Assembly (NCBI GenBank): GCA_023404345.1
Contig: JAEYCB010000016.1
Location: 1 to 45,598 of the forward strand
DNA: 45,598 nucleotides
Direction of reading: 5' to 3'
From: Bacillota bacterium
GTDB lineage: Bacteria; Bacillota; Clostridia; Christensenellales; Aristaeellaceae
Positions 8,361 to 16,405 of the stretch are shown in pieces (positions within the stretch are counted from its first letter, which is position 1; each line of letters starts with the position of its first letter). A model generated the notes under the pieces. The model saw nothing but the letters and a program-made list of their open reading frames with translations. It was not told where the DNA came from and made no database searches. A program made the translations under genes and the position numbers.

Positions 8361-9839
8361 TCAGGCAAACGGATTCTCGGTGGGGTAGGGCAAAGACGCG
8401 GGCCGGTTGTAGGCTATATCCTGCACACCCAGGAACTTGAACACCTCGAACAGCGCTGCGCCCACATGGCTGAAGGCGACCGCACCGTGGTGCGGGTAGC
8501 GCTTGCCCACCAGCACGTGGCGGTAGAAGCGGCCCATTTCGGGAATGGCGAACACGCCGATGCCGCCGAAGCTGCGGGTGGCCACGTCGAGCACCTCGCC
8601 CTGGGCCACATAGGCGCGCAGGACGCCCTCGCTGTCGCACTGGAGGCGGTAGAAGGTGATGTCGCTGGCGGCGATGTCGCCTTCGAGGGTGCCGCGGGTG
8701 AAGTCCGGCTCGCTGCCTTCCGGTTCCAGCAGGCGGTGCTGGATAAGCTGGTATTTGACGGCGCGGCTTGCGCAGAGCTTGCATTCGGGTGTGTTGCCGC
8801 AGTGGAAGCCCATGAAGGTGTCGCTGAGCTTGTAGTCGTATTTGCCCTTGATGTCCTCGTCGTAGATGTAGGCGGGCACGGTGTTGTTGATGTCCAGAAG
8901 CGTCACAGCATCGTCCGTCACGCACAGGCCGATGTACTCGCTCAGAGCACCGTAGATATCCACCTCGCAGGCCACGGGAATGCCGCGTCCGGCCAGGCGG
9001 GAGTTGACGTAGCAGGGCTCAAAGCCGAACTGGCTGGGGAAGGCGGGCCAGCACTTGTTGGCAAAGGCCACATACTGCCGTGCGCCCTTGTGATTTTCAG
9101 CCCAGTCCAGAAGCGTCAGCTCGAACTGTGTCATGCGGCGGTTGAGGTCCTCGTAGTACGCGCCCTCACCCATCTGAGCGGCCATGTCGCGGCACACCTC
9201 GTCGATGCGGGGGTCGTTCTCGTGCTCCTTGAAGGCTACCAGCAGGTCCAGCTCGCTGTTTTCCTCGATTTCCACTCCCAGCTCATAGAGGCCCTTGATG
9301 GGAGCGTTGCAGGCGAAAAAGTCCTGCGGGCGGGGGCCGAAGGTGATGATCTTGAGGTTCTTCACGCCGATGATGGCGCGGGCGATGGGCAAAAAGTCGC
9401 GGATACGCTGGGCGGTCTCCTCCGCCGTGCCCACGGGGGTTTCGGGGATGTAGGCGCGCAGATGCCGCATGCCCAGGTTGTAGGAGCAGTTGAGCAGGCC
9501 GCAGTAGGCGTCGCCGCGGCCGTTGATCATGTCGCCGTCGCCCTCGGCGGCGGCCACGTACATGCACGGACCCTCAAAACGCTGAGCGATCAAAGTTTCG
9601 GGGGTTTCGGGGCCGAAGTTGCCCAGGAACACCACCAGCGCGTTGCAGCCAGCGGCGCGTACGTCCTCGACGGCCTTGAGGGCGTCCTTTTCGTTTTCCA
9701 CGGTGACGGGGCATTCGTAGAGGCCCTCGCCATAAGCCTTGACGATGGCGGCGCGGCGCGCCTCACTCAGTGCGATGGGGAAGCAGTCCCGGCTGACGGC
9801 GATGATGCCGGGCTTGATCACAGGAATGTTTTGAAGCAT
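8361..9839 (-). CDS. L-fucose/L-arabinose isomerase family protein
   Basis: A 492-residue protein related to L-fucose isomerase, expected to convert an aldose to a ketose with a divalent metal. By position and context, likely metal or catalytic residues are E292 (CEVDIYG), D316 (LLDINNT) and H346 (GFHCGNTPECKLC), the same E/D/H order as in FucI. The CxxCxxC-like cysteine cluster (C347, C353, C356) is also notable. The ATG at 9839 has AAAGGAG 10 nt upstream. It is the last gene of a leftward operon with xylB-like and DUF4867 genes. The protein is shorter than E. coli FucI (591 residues), so it belongs to a divergent branch whose substrate is uncertain. Confidence 0.82.
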   Translation of the reverse strand: MLQNIPVIKPGIIAVSRDCFPIALSEARRAAIVKAYGEGLYECPVTVENEKDALKAVEDVRAAGCNALVVFLGNFGPETPETLIAQRFEGPCMYVAAAEGDGDMINGRGDAYCGLLNCSYNLGMRHLRAYIPETPVGTAEETAQRIRDFLPIARAIIGVKNLKIITFGPRPQDFFACNAPIKGLYELGVEIEENSELDLLVAFKEHENDPRIDEVCRDMAAQMGEGAYYEDLNRRMTQFELTLLDWAENHKGARQYVAFANKCWPAFPSQFGFEPCYVNSRLAGRGIPVACEVDIYGALSEYIGLCVTDDAVTLLDINNTVPAYIYDEDIKGKYDYKLSDTFMGFHCGNTPECKLCASRAVKYQLIQHRLLEPEGSEPDFTRGTLEGDIAASDITFYRLQCDSEGVLRAYVAQGEVLDVATRSFGGIGVFAIPEMGRFYRHVLVGKRYPHHGAVAFSHVGAALFEVFKFLGVQDIAYNRPASLPYPTENPFA

Positions 9840-9874
9840 GGTGTCCACTCTCCTTTGCATGATTCGAAGGGCGT

Positions 9875-10507
9875 TTACAGGTCGCCCGCGATGTCGGTAT
9901 TTTCGCCCGAAAGGCCAACTACCGCACCCTGCGCAGCCTCGGCGCTGTCAGGATGCGCGATCAGCCACTTGTTGCGCGCCCAGAGCTGGTGGTCCAGCGG
10001 GTTGGGCGCGCTCTCGCGGCGGTAGGGGGTGTTGGTGCCCGCGGGCAGCGCCACCATCACACGGAAACCCTTCGCAGGGTTCGCATGGCAGGGGGCGTAG
10101 TGCAGCGTGGTGGCATAGACCTCGATCAGCACGCCCGCCGGCACGCGGAAGGCGCGCACCTTCGTGGTGTCCAGCACGCCGTTTTCTATCTCGTCCTGCT
10201 TGGCTAAAAGCAGAATGAAATCCTCGGTACCCAGGTTGAACTCGCTGTCGCGGTGGTATTCCAGACAGTTGAGGCGCGTGTTGTGGCCATTGCACCAGCC
10301 CAGCTGGAACGGCATGCCGCCGTAGAGCGCCTCGCCGATGGCCTCTGCCTCCGGGGCGGCGTGCAGTGCCTCTTCGCGCGGGGTGTAGACCACGGCGTCG
10401 GTCAGAGGGGTGGTCCTGAGGGCCTCCATCAGCCCGCCCACGGGGTAACCTTCCACCACGCGGCCGTAGGGTTTGAAGGCAGGATCAAGCACGGAAAGAA
10501 TCTCCAT
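9875..10507 (-). CDS. DUF4867 family protein, probable cupin-type sugar enzyme
   Basis: A 210-residue cytoplasmic protein that I recognise as DUF4867, a family of unknown function. The segment WCNGHNTRLNCLEYHRDSEF holds H75, E83, H85 and E89, with H136 and H141 further on (TTLHYAPCH). This His/Glu/His spacing resembles metal-binding cupin isomerases such as KduI, so a metal-dependent sugar isomerase or epimerase role is plausible but unproven. The ATG at 10507 has AAAGGAG at 11 nt. It sits between the xylulokinase-like gene (26 nt upstream) and the fucose-isomerase-like gene (35 nt downstream), so its substrate is likely a sugar of that pathway. Confidence 0.8.
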   Translation of the reverse strand: MEILSVLDPAFKPYGRVVEGYPVGGLMEALRTTPLTDAVVYTPREEALHAAPEAEAIGEALYGGMPFQLGWCNGHNTRLNCLEYHRDSEFNLGTEDFILLLAKQDEIENGVLDTTKVRAFRVPAGVLIEVYATTLHYAPCHANPAKGFRVMVALPAGTNTPYRRESAPNPLDHQLWARNKWLIAHPDSAEAAQGAVVGLSGENTDIAGDL

Positions 10508-10532
10508 AGGGTGTCGCTCTCCTTTCGTCCGC

Positions 10533-12056
10533 TTACAGGGCGGCCAGCCGTCCGCAGGCGGGTTTCAGCGCGGGATACAGGCTTTCGTACAGCCGGTAGT
10601 AGGGTTCGTAGGCAGCGGAGCGCTCTGCGTCGGGCAGGAGCGGATCTCCGGGCCGGACCAGCGTGGCACAGGCCGAGGGCACGTCATGGTAAACGCCTGC
10701 AGCCACGCCCGCCAGAATCGCCGCGCCCAGCGCCGGGCTTTCAAGGACCTGCACGGTCTGAACCGACACGCCGAACACGTCGGCCATCATCTGCCGCCAG
10801 AAGGGGCTGCGAGCGCCACCGCCGCAGGCCAGCATGCTCCCGGGCACCACGCCCATGCTGCGCAGAATATCGAGGTTCTGCCGCTGGGAGTAGATCACGC
10901 CCTCCATCACTGCGCGAAGCAAGTCACGCCGGGTGTGGATGGCGCTCAGGCCGATGAACGCGCCGCGCGCATTGGCATCCAGCAGCGGGCTGCGCTCGCC
11001 CATCAGGTAGGGCAGGAAAAGCAACCGGTTCGCACCGATGGGGCTTTGGGCGGCCTCGCGGTTCATCAGCTCGTAGGGATCGACGCCCATCTGGGCCGCG
11101 GCCTCGCGCTCGGCCTGGCAGAACTGGTCGCGGTACCATTTCAGCGACAGGCCCGCCGCCAGCGTGCAGCTCATGTTCGTATACGCGCCGGGTACTGCGG
11201 CGCAGAAAGTGTGCACCCGGCCTTCGGGGTCAATGCTCACGGTGTCGGAGTGGGCGAATACTACGCCACTGGTGCCGATGGTGGTAAACGCTTTGCCGCT
11301 TTCCGCAACGCCCGTGCCGATGGCGGCGGCCATGTTGTCGCCCGCTCCACCGGCTACTGGTGTGCCCGCGCAAAGCCCCGTAATCTCTGCCGCTTCGGGG
11401 GTAATGGTGCCCGCCACCTCGCAGCTTTCCACCAGCGGGGGCAAAAGGGCCATGTCCAGCCCAAGCTTGTCCATGATTTCAGTCGACCAGCGCCGCGCCG
11501 GCACGTCCAGCAGGTTGGTGCCACTGGCGTCGCTGATCTCCTGCGCCAGAACGCCGGTCAGACGGTAGCGTACATAGTCCTTAGGGAGCAGCGCATGCCG
11601 TGCACGGGTGAACAGCTCCGGCTGATGCCGGCGCACCCAGAGAATCTTGCCCGCGGTAAAGCCCGACAGCGCCGGGTTGGCCGCGATCTCGATGAGGCGC
11701 TTTGCGCCCACGGCCTGCGTGATTTCGTCGCATTCCTGCTGGGTGCGGCCGTCGCACCACAGGATGGAACGGCCTAGCGGCTCGCCCTTTTCATCCAGCA
11801 AAACCAGTCCATGCATTTGTCCGCTGATGCCCAGACCCTTGACGTCACCGGGATTGACGCCGCTCTTGTCCAAAACGCCGCGAATGGTTGCCGCCGCAGC
11901 GTTCCACCAGTCTTGCGGGTCCTGCTCGGCCCAGCCGTTTTGCGGCTGATAGAGCGGGTACTCTACGCTCTGGCTGGCCACTTCACGGCCCTCCGCGTCA
12001 AACAGCACTGTTTTGGTGCCGGAGGTTCCCAAGTCCACGCCCAACAGGTAGGTCAA
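10533..12056 (-). CDS. xylB: Xylulokinase-type FGGY carbohydrate kinase
   Basis: About 507 residues with both FGGY halves. The N-terminal LLGVDLGTSGTK is the phosphate-binding loop, QMHGLVLLD is characteristic of xylulokinases, and the C-terminal CGGGARSPFW and ESPALGAA segments are the adenosine-binding part. It would phosphorylate D-xylulose or a similar ketose made by the neighbouring isomerase. The start is ambiguous: TTG at 12056 lies 9 nt after AAAGGA and begins exactly where the family does; the ATG at 12065 directly abuts that box and is less likely. It is the first gene of the operon driven by the promoter at 12134-12162. Confidence 0.88.
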   Translation of the reverse strand: MTYLLGVDLGTSGTKTVLFDAEGREVASQSVEYPLYQPQNGWAEQDPQDWWNAAAATIRGVLDKSGVNPGDVKGLGISGQMHGLVLLDEKGEPLGRSILWCDGRTQQECDEITQAVGAKRLIEIAANPALSGFTAGKILWVRRHQPELFTRARHALLPKDYVRYRLTGVLAQEISDASGTNLLDVPARRWSTEIMDKLGLDMALLPPLVESCEVAGTITPEAAEITGLCAGTPVAGGAGDNMAAAIGTGVAESGKAFTTIGTSGVVFAHSDTVSIDPEGRVHTFCAAVPGAYTNMSCTLAAGLSLKWYRDQFCQAEREAAAQMGVDPYELMNREAAQSPIGANRLLFLPYLMGERSPLLDANARGAFIGLSAIHTRRDLLRAVMEGVIYSQRQNLDILRSMGVVPGSMLACGGGARSPFWRQMMADVFGVSVQTVQVLESPALGAAILAGVAAGVYHDVPSACATLVRPGDPLLPDAERSAAYEPYYRLYESLYPALKPACGRLAAL

Positions 12057-12104
12057 ATCCCTCATTCCTTTCAGGGCGCCCCGCCAAGGGGCGTTTCTTG
12101 ATGG

Positions 12105-12118
12105 TGTGCACGAGCACA
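12105..12118. promoter_or_regulatory. Candidate LacI-family operator in the xylB leader
   Basis: TGTGC-ACGA-GCACA is a perfect inverted repeat with 5-bp arms, just downstream of the -10 box of the xylB promoter, where a bound repressor would block initiation or early elongation. The lacI-type gene is immediately upstream. The assignment is from position and symmetry only. Confidence 0.4.
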
Positions 12119-12133
12119 TTTTTGTCTATAAAA

Positions 12134-12162
12134 AGAATACCCCAATTTGAAACGCTTGTCAA
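12134..12162 (-). promoter_or_regulatory. SigA-type promoter of the xylB operon
   Basis: On the minus strand TTGACA (12157-12162) and TATTCT (12134-12139) are separated by exactly 17 nt. The -35 box includes the TGA stop codon of the upstream lacI-type gene (12159-12161). Confidence 0.75.
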
Positions 12163-13208
12163 TCCTGAAATGGAGGGGTCTCTAAGGCGGGGGAAAGATT
12201 TTCCAGTAACTTGATTTGATTTTCCATTATAATGCGGCGGTCGTCCATCATTTCGCCGGAAAGCACCATATCAAAAGCGGCGCGCAGGGAGCGGTAGCCC
12301 TGTTCGAAAGGCTGCTGGCACACCACTGCCTGCACAAGGCCCAGGCGCATCATCTCGCGGGTGGCGGGTACGTCGTCATATCCCACCACGCGGATCTCCT
12401 GTGCACGCCCCGCACTGATAATGGCGCGGCACACCCCCTCGCATCCGGCTGTAACTACAAACATGGCATCGATTTCAGGATGAATGCGCAGCATGTCACG
12501 CGTAACGGCATAGGCGCGCTCGGGGTCGTCCAGGCTGTTTTCAACAGCCACTACGGGCAGGTCGGCACAGCGCGCCAGACGCTTGCGAAACCCCCTTAGC
12601 CGCGCCACGTGGCCAAGCAGCGTAGGCACACCAGCCACCACACCAACGCGGCCCCGGGCCTGAGTGATCAACTCCAGCAGGGCCGCGGCAGTGGCGCCGC
12701 CGCTTTCATAATCGCTGCCTACATAGCAGCAGCGGCTGCTGGCGGGCAGATCCGTATTGACGGTTACGGTGGGCACACCTCGCGCCTTGAGCTGCTGAAC
12801 CCGCTCCTCCACGCGCGGGTCGTTGACGGGCTGGAGCACCAGAGCGCTGAGGGAGGGGGCCAGCTCGTCGATCAGAGCCAGCTGGCGGTCCACATCATAG
12901 CCGCGCATGGCGCGCCGCTCCACCGTAACGCCGTAGGGAAGCAGTTCTTCCTCCGCACGGTTCAGGCCGGCATAAACATCGTCAAAGAAGGGGTTACCCT
13001 CACTGCATAGCACCACCCCAATGACGGGCTGGCTGCGCTTTACGCTCAGAGCGCGCCCCAGCATGCTTTTGGTGTAGCCCATGCGCTCCACTGTTTGTAA
13101 AATCATGTGCTCGGTTTCAGGGCGTACCTTGCCCCGGCGGTTGATGACGCGGTCCACCGTGCCGCGGCTGACGCCGCAGATTTGCGCGATTTCCTTCATG
13201 GTGGCCAT
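12159..13208 (-). CDS. LacI family transcriptional regulator
   Basis: A 349-residue repressor-type regulator. The N-terminal HTH is ATMKEIAQICGVSRGTVDRV; RALSVKRSQPVIGVVL marks the change to a periplasmic-binding-protein-like effector domain that continues to the end. The effector half has a sugar-type PBP look, including the DELAPSLSALVLQPVND stretch. The ATG at 13208 has AAAGGAGG 7 nt upstream. It has its own promoter (13250-13278) and sits directly upstream of the xylB-DUF4867-isomerase operon, which it most likely controls in response to that pathway's sugar. Confidence 0.9.
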   Translation of the reverse strand: MATMKEIAQICGVSRGTVDRVINRRGKVRPETEHMILQTVERMGYTKSMLGRALSVKRSQPVIGVVLCSEGNPFFDDVYAGLNRAEEELLPYGVTVERRAMRGYDVDRQLALIDELAPSLSALVLQPVNDPRVEERVQQLKARGVPTVTVNTDLPASSRCCYVGSDYESGGATAAALLELITQARGRVGVVAGVPTLLGHVARLRGFRKRLARCADLPVVAVENSLDDPERAYAVTRDMLRIHPEIDAMFVVTAGCEGVCRAIISAGRAQEIRVVGYDDVPATREMMRLGLVQAVVCQQPFEQGYRSLRAAFDMVLSGEMMDDRRIIMENQIKLLENLSPALETPPFQD

Positions 13209-13249
13209 GGGCCGTCCTCCTTTCCAAGCGGGATCAGGCCCGCAAGCCG

Positions 13250-13278
13250 AGTATACCACGCCCCGCGCGCCGCTTCAA
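13250..13278 (-). promoter_or_regulatory. Promoter of the lacI-type gene
   Basis: On the minus strand TTGAAG (13273-13278) and TATACT (13250-13255) are 17 nt apart, about 40 nt upstream of the start codon and just after the terminator at 13283-13319. Confidence 0.65.
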
Positions 13279-13282
13279 GGCA

Positions 13283-13319
13283 CAAAAGAAACGCCCCGCA
13301 CGGCATTCCGTGCGGGGCG
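13283..13319 (-). terminator. Terminator of the flavoprotein gene
   Basis: CGCCCCGCACGG (13292-13303) pairs over all 12 positions with 13308-13319 around a 4-nt loop. The minus strand then reads TTTCTTTT. It lies 28 nt after the flavoprotein stop codon. Confidence 0.85.
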
Positions 13320-13347
13320 GGGCCTCTCAGCCCGAAAATGTGGTTTC

Positions 13348-15261
13348 TTACTTGGCGAAAGCCTGGATCAGCGCGGTAGCGATGGCCTGGCAGTCAACGG
13401 TGGCGCCAGCGATGACGTCCACGTCGGTGCTCTGGCTATCGATCACGGAGTTCACATACTCGGCCAGCTGCTCGTCGGTGATGATCATCTCAGAGCGGCC
13501 CTCGCCGATGGTGATGGCAGTCAGCTTGCCGCCTTCAACGGTCATCTTGACCTCGATCTTGTCGTGCAGGCCGTCCACAACCGCGGTGTATTCGCCGTCG
13601 GCCGCATCAGCCCACGCGGGACCGGTCACTTCTTCCTTCACGACTTCCTTGACCTCGCTCTCGCCGCCGAAAGCAGTCTGGGCAGCGGTGCGGCCGGAGA
13701 GCATGGCCTCGGACAGGAACACGCCGTTCTGATACAGGTTGGACACGTAGCTGCCCAGCTCGCCAGCCTCATACAGGCCGGGGATGGGATTCTCGTTCCA
13801 GTCCAGCACGCGGCCGTCGGTATCGCGCTTGGCGCCGCCGGTGGTGGCCACGAGGGTGGGGGTCAGAGCCACAGCGTAGAAGGGAGCCTTTTCAATGGGA
13901 GCCATGGTTTCAGGATCGCGGCCGAAGTCCTCGTCCACGCCCTTTTCGCACATCTCGTTGTAGCGATCGATGGTGGCCTTGAGTTCAACGGGGTCGCGGC
14001 CGATCTTCTCAGCCAGCTCTTCGATGGTATCAGCCTTGATGATCCAGCCCTTTTCGATCTCGGCCAGGTTGTCGCTGGACCAGGTGTAGCCCTCGGTGGT
14101 GGTGGGCCAGCTCAGCCACTGGCTGCCGATGGAACCAGCTTCGCGGGTAGCTTCGTCGAAGATCAGGTGCACGGGCAGGGCGCGCTCGTGAGGCAGGTCA
14201 ACATAGCGGCCGTACTCCATGTACTTCATGTGCTGACGGTGATAGCCATAGGACTCGTTGTAGAAACGGGTGTTATCGGAGGCAATTTCGATCCAGGACT
14301 TGCCAGCCATGGTGAAGTTGCGCATGAAGGTGGCTTCGTATTCCGGAACCTTGATGCCCAGCCAGAAGCCGCCGGACTGGGTCTGGTTCTTCATGTGCCA
14401 GATCTTGGCGCCGGCTTCCATCAGCATCTTGATGCCATCACCGGTGTTGCCGGGGGTGCCAGCGGTGTAAACCTCGTCCATGCCGTGGAAGTCACGCTGC
14501 ATTTCCAGGTTGTTCTCGTAGCCGCCGCAAGCCAGCAGAACGCCCTTCGCGCTCTTGATGGTGTACTCGTTGCCTTCGGCGTCACGGGCCACCACGCCGC
14601 TGACCTCACGGGTCACAGGATCCTGCACCAGGGCGATGGCGGGGTTCTCATAACGCACTTCGATGTCGCGCACCTTAGCAGCTTCGGCGAAGCAACGCCA
14701 CACGCCGCCGTTCTCAAAGGCGCCGGAGTTCTTCTTGCGCAGGTGAGCGCTGGTGCCCTCGAACACGCTGCCGGGGAAGGTGTCGAACTCGACAACCAAG
14801 CTGCCCCACTTCAGTTCGCCGCCGCCCACATAACCGGCTTCGTATCCGGCACTGTCGGCCACGCTCTCAATCCAGGGCAGCTGCTCGGAAAAGCCGTTTA
14901 CAAGCCAGTCCAGATATTCATCGGGAATGGGGTTGGGCTCGTTGCAGGCTTCCAGGTACTTCTTGAATTCGGGCACGCCATTTTCAGACGGCACGATGAA
15001 GGTCTGGCCGGAAGCGATGGAGTTGCCGCCCGCAAGGGTTTCGGGCATCTTCTCCAGCACGACCACCTTGGCTTCGGGGTCGATGTCGTGGGCTTCTACA
15101 GCCGCGGCCGCACCGGCCAGGCCAAAGCCAACGATGACAAAGTCAGCTTCTTCATCCCAGGTTTCCACGGTCTGAACGGGACGCACCCACTCAGCCGACG
15201 CAGTGGCGGTCACGCTCAGCAGCAGCGTTGCCGTCAGCAGCAGTGCCAACAGTTTTTTCAT
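13348..15261 (-). CDS. Secreted FAD-dependent reductase with C-terminal FMN-binding domain
   Basis: A 637-residue exported flavoprotein. Residues 1-23 form a Sec signal peptide ending TASA, with no lipobox Cys. Residues from about 38 to 530 are a fumarate reductase/succinate dehydrogenase-type FAD domain with the Rossmann motif GFGLAG at 45-50 and GGAKRDTDGRVLD near the end. Residues from about 550 to 637 are an FMN_bind domain with DVIAGATVD, where T621 would carry covalent FMN. Such proteins act outside the membrane as reductases of fumarate, urocanate or other enoate acceptors. Here FMN_bind follows the FAD domain. No ApbE flavin transferase or electron-supplying membrane protein is nearby. 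It is divergent from the MerR gene, with a MerR-type promoter between. Confidence 0.88.
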   Translation of the reverse strand: MKKLLALLLTATLLLSVTATASAEWVRPVQTVETWDEEADFVIVGFGLAGAAAAVEAHDIDPEAKVVVLEKMPETLAGGNSIASGQTFIVPSENGVPEFKKYLEACNEPNPIPDEYLDWLVNGFSEQLPWIESVADSAGYEAGYVGGGELKWGSLVVEFDTFPGSVFEGTSAHLRKKNSGAFENGGVWRCFAEAAKVRDIEVRYENPAIALVQDPVTREVSGVVARDAEGNEYTIKSAKGVLLACGGYENNLEMQRDFHGMDEVYTAGTPGNTGDGIKMLMEAGAKIWHMKNQTQSGGFWLGIKVPEYEATFMRNFTMAGKSWIEIASDNTRFYNESYGYHRQHMKYMEYGRYVDLPHERALPVHLIFDEATREAGSIGSQWLSWPTTTEGYTWSSDNLAEIEKGWIIKADTIEELAEKIGRDPVELKATIDRYNEMCEKGVDEDFGRDPETMAPIEKAPFYAVALTPTLVATTGGAKRDTDGRVLDWNENPIPGLYEAGELGSYVSNLYQNGVFLSEAMLSGRTAAQTAFGGESEVKEVVKEEVTGPAWADAADGEYTAVVDGLHDKIEVKMTVEGGKLTAITIGEGRSEMIITDEQLAEYVNSVIDSQSTDVDVIAGATVDCQAIATALIQAFAK

Positions 15262-15428
15262 GACGGAATACCCCCAGATGTAATGTATTTATGACGCGCG
15301 CAATTTTCTGCGCGATGTCATCCTCTTGATTTGCACCACGGCATATTGATACAAATTTCACAACCGTGGGCTAAAAAAAGCACTTTCCGCCCTTCGGCGG
15401 ACTTGTCTTTTTCCCCTGCATCGTGTAC
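15262..15428 (-). other. Structured 5' leader of the flavoprotein gene
   Basis: Between the predicted transcription start and the ATG there are about 165 nt with two hairpins. One pairs CGCGCA (15297-15302) with TGCGCG (15309-15314), extended by TGAC/GTCA. The other pairs TCCGCC (15386-15391) with GGCGGA (15396-15401), and a T7 run follows about 6 nt later on the minus strand, so it faintly resembles a leader terminator. No riboswitch family is recognised. Confidence 0.4.
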
Positions 15429-15434
15429 ACTTAC

Positions 15435-15465
15435 AGTATAAAGGCTCAAGCGGCTTGACTGTCAA
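15435..15465 (-). promoter_or_regulatory. MerR-type promoter/operator with 19-bp spacer
   Basis: Reading leftward, TTGACA (15460-15465) and TATACT (15435-15440) are near-consensus boxes separated by 19 nt, the over-long spacing typical of MerR-activated promoters. The spacer holds the perfect palindrome TCAAGC-G-GCTTGA (15446-15458). The divergent MerR gene starts at 15512, and the promoter points at the flavoprotein gene. Confidence 0.75.
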
Positions 15466-15511
15466 GGGGGAACTTCCCTGGAACTGCCATGATTTTTTTC
15501 AGGGGGAAAGA

Positions 15512-16336
15512 ATGAAGATTTCCATTGGAACGCTGTCCAAGGCTTTTGGCCTGAGTGACGAGGCGCTGCGGTTTTATGAAAAAAAGGGGCTTTTACATCC
15601 TGTGCGCGAAAACGGAAATGGTTATCGCGTGTTTGAACTGGCCGATATTCAGCGTATATCCAATATTCAGCGGCTGAAAAGCCAGGGATTTACCCTGGAG
15701 GAAATTCAGCGAGTCTATTCTACCGGTGGCGAGCACGAGCTGGCCGGACTGTATGGACGTAAAATTGAAGAGATGGAGCATAAAATCGCCTATGACAACC
15801 ATGTGCTTGCCCGGATGCGGGCCACTGTGCGCATATTACAGACGGCCCGTGAAGAGCTGATGGTTCCCTTGCGACTGTCTTTGGGGAGGGTATACCTGCT
15901 GGAATATCCTTCTGTGCCGGACATGTGGAACCAGGTGGAGCGGGAGCCGCTGCTCAAGCAGCTTTTCGGCGCCCTGCCACTGACAGCCTATACCACTTTG
16001 GTCGGCCGCGAGGCGCTGGAGAGGCAGCCCAAGCGTATGACCAAGGGCGTGCTCTTTTATGAAAATGATGCGGAGGTGCTGGGGCTTTCTCCGGCAGATT
16101 TTCGCTGCATCGACGCCACCTATGCCGTGGGATGCCTGTTCCGGCTGGAAAACGGCGGCTTTGACGCCGGTGTGCTCCTGGAACGCCTGTCCGCTTACCT
16201 GGACGAACATGGTTTGCAGGCTTCGGATGATCTGTTTACCCAGCAGCTGGTCAGCTACCTGGATGATGGCGGCAACGCCATTCACTACGCCCGAATGATT
16301 GTGCCCATTGGAACGGAGAAGAAAGATTCAGATTGA
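15512..16336 (+). CDS. MerR family transcriptional regulator
   Basis: A 274-residue regulator. Residues 1-70 are the MerR winged HTH, with ISIGTLSKAFGLSDEALRFY and EKKGLLHP then NGYRVFELADI, followed by a helical dimerisation segment to about 110. The C-terminal 150 or so residues look like an effector-binding domain, possibly GyrI-like, but I do not recognise it firmly. It lacks the cysteine arrangement of metal sensors, so an organic inducer is more likely. The ATG at 15512 follows GGGGGAAAGA. The divergent arrangement with the flavoprotein and the 19-bp-spaced promoter suggests it activates that gene. Confidence 0.88.
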   Translation: MKISIGTLSKAFGLSDEALRFYEKKGLLHPVRENGNGYRVFELADIQRISNIQRLKSQGFTLEEIQRVYSTGGEHELAGLYGRKIEEMEHKIAYDNHVLARMRATVRILQTAREELMVPLRLSLGRVYLLEYPSVPDMWNQVEREPLLKQLFGALPLTAYTTLVGREALERQPKRMTKGVLFYENDAEVLGLSPADFRCIDATYAVGCLFRLENGGFDAGVLLERLSAYLDEHGLQASDDLFTQQLVSYLDDGGNAIHYARMIVPIGTEKKDSD

Positions 16337-16405
16337 CGGCCCAAAGCAAGGCTTGTCTTGCATCCCGTCCGCTGGGGCAGGCTTATATCAAAGAGGAGAT
16401 GGATT

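Noticed and set aside
8199..10025. Rightward open frame of 608 codons opposite the isomerase gene
   Set aside because: A by-product of high third-position GC on the coding strand; no ribosome binding site and no motif, while the leftward frame is a clear FucI-family protein.
12077..12093. CGCCCC/GGGGCG hairpin in the xylB leader as a terminator
   Set aside because: No T tract on either strand and it lies right before the ribosome binding site; at most a minor leader structure.
12149..12164. CcpA cre-like sequence overlapping the xylB -35 box
   Set aside because: TTGAAACGCTTGTCAA looks similar but the central CG is out of register with the cre consensus.
13081..15294. Long rightward open frame of 737 codons opposite the flavoprotein gene
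   Set aside because: It mirrors the flavoprotein codons, is Gly/His/Val-rich without any recognisable domain, and the leftward gene has signal peptide, cofactor motifs, start signal and terminator.
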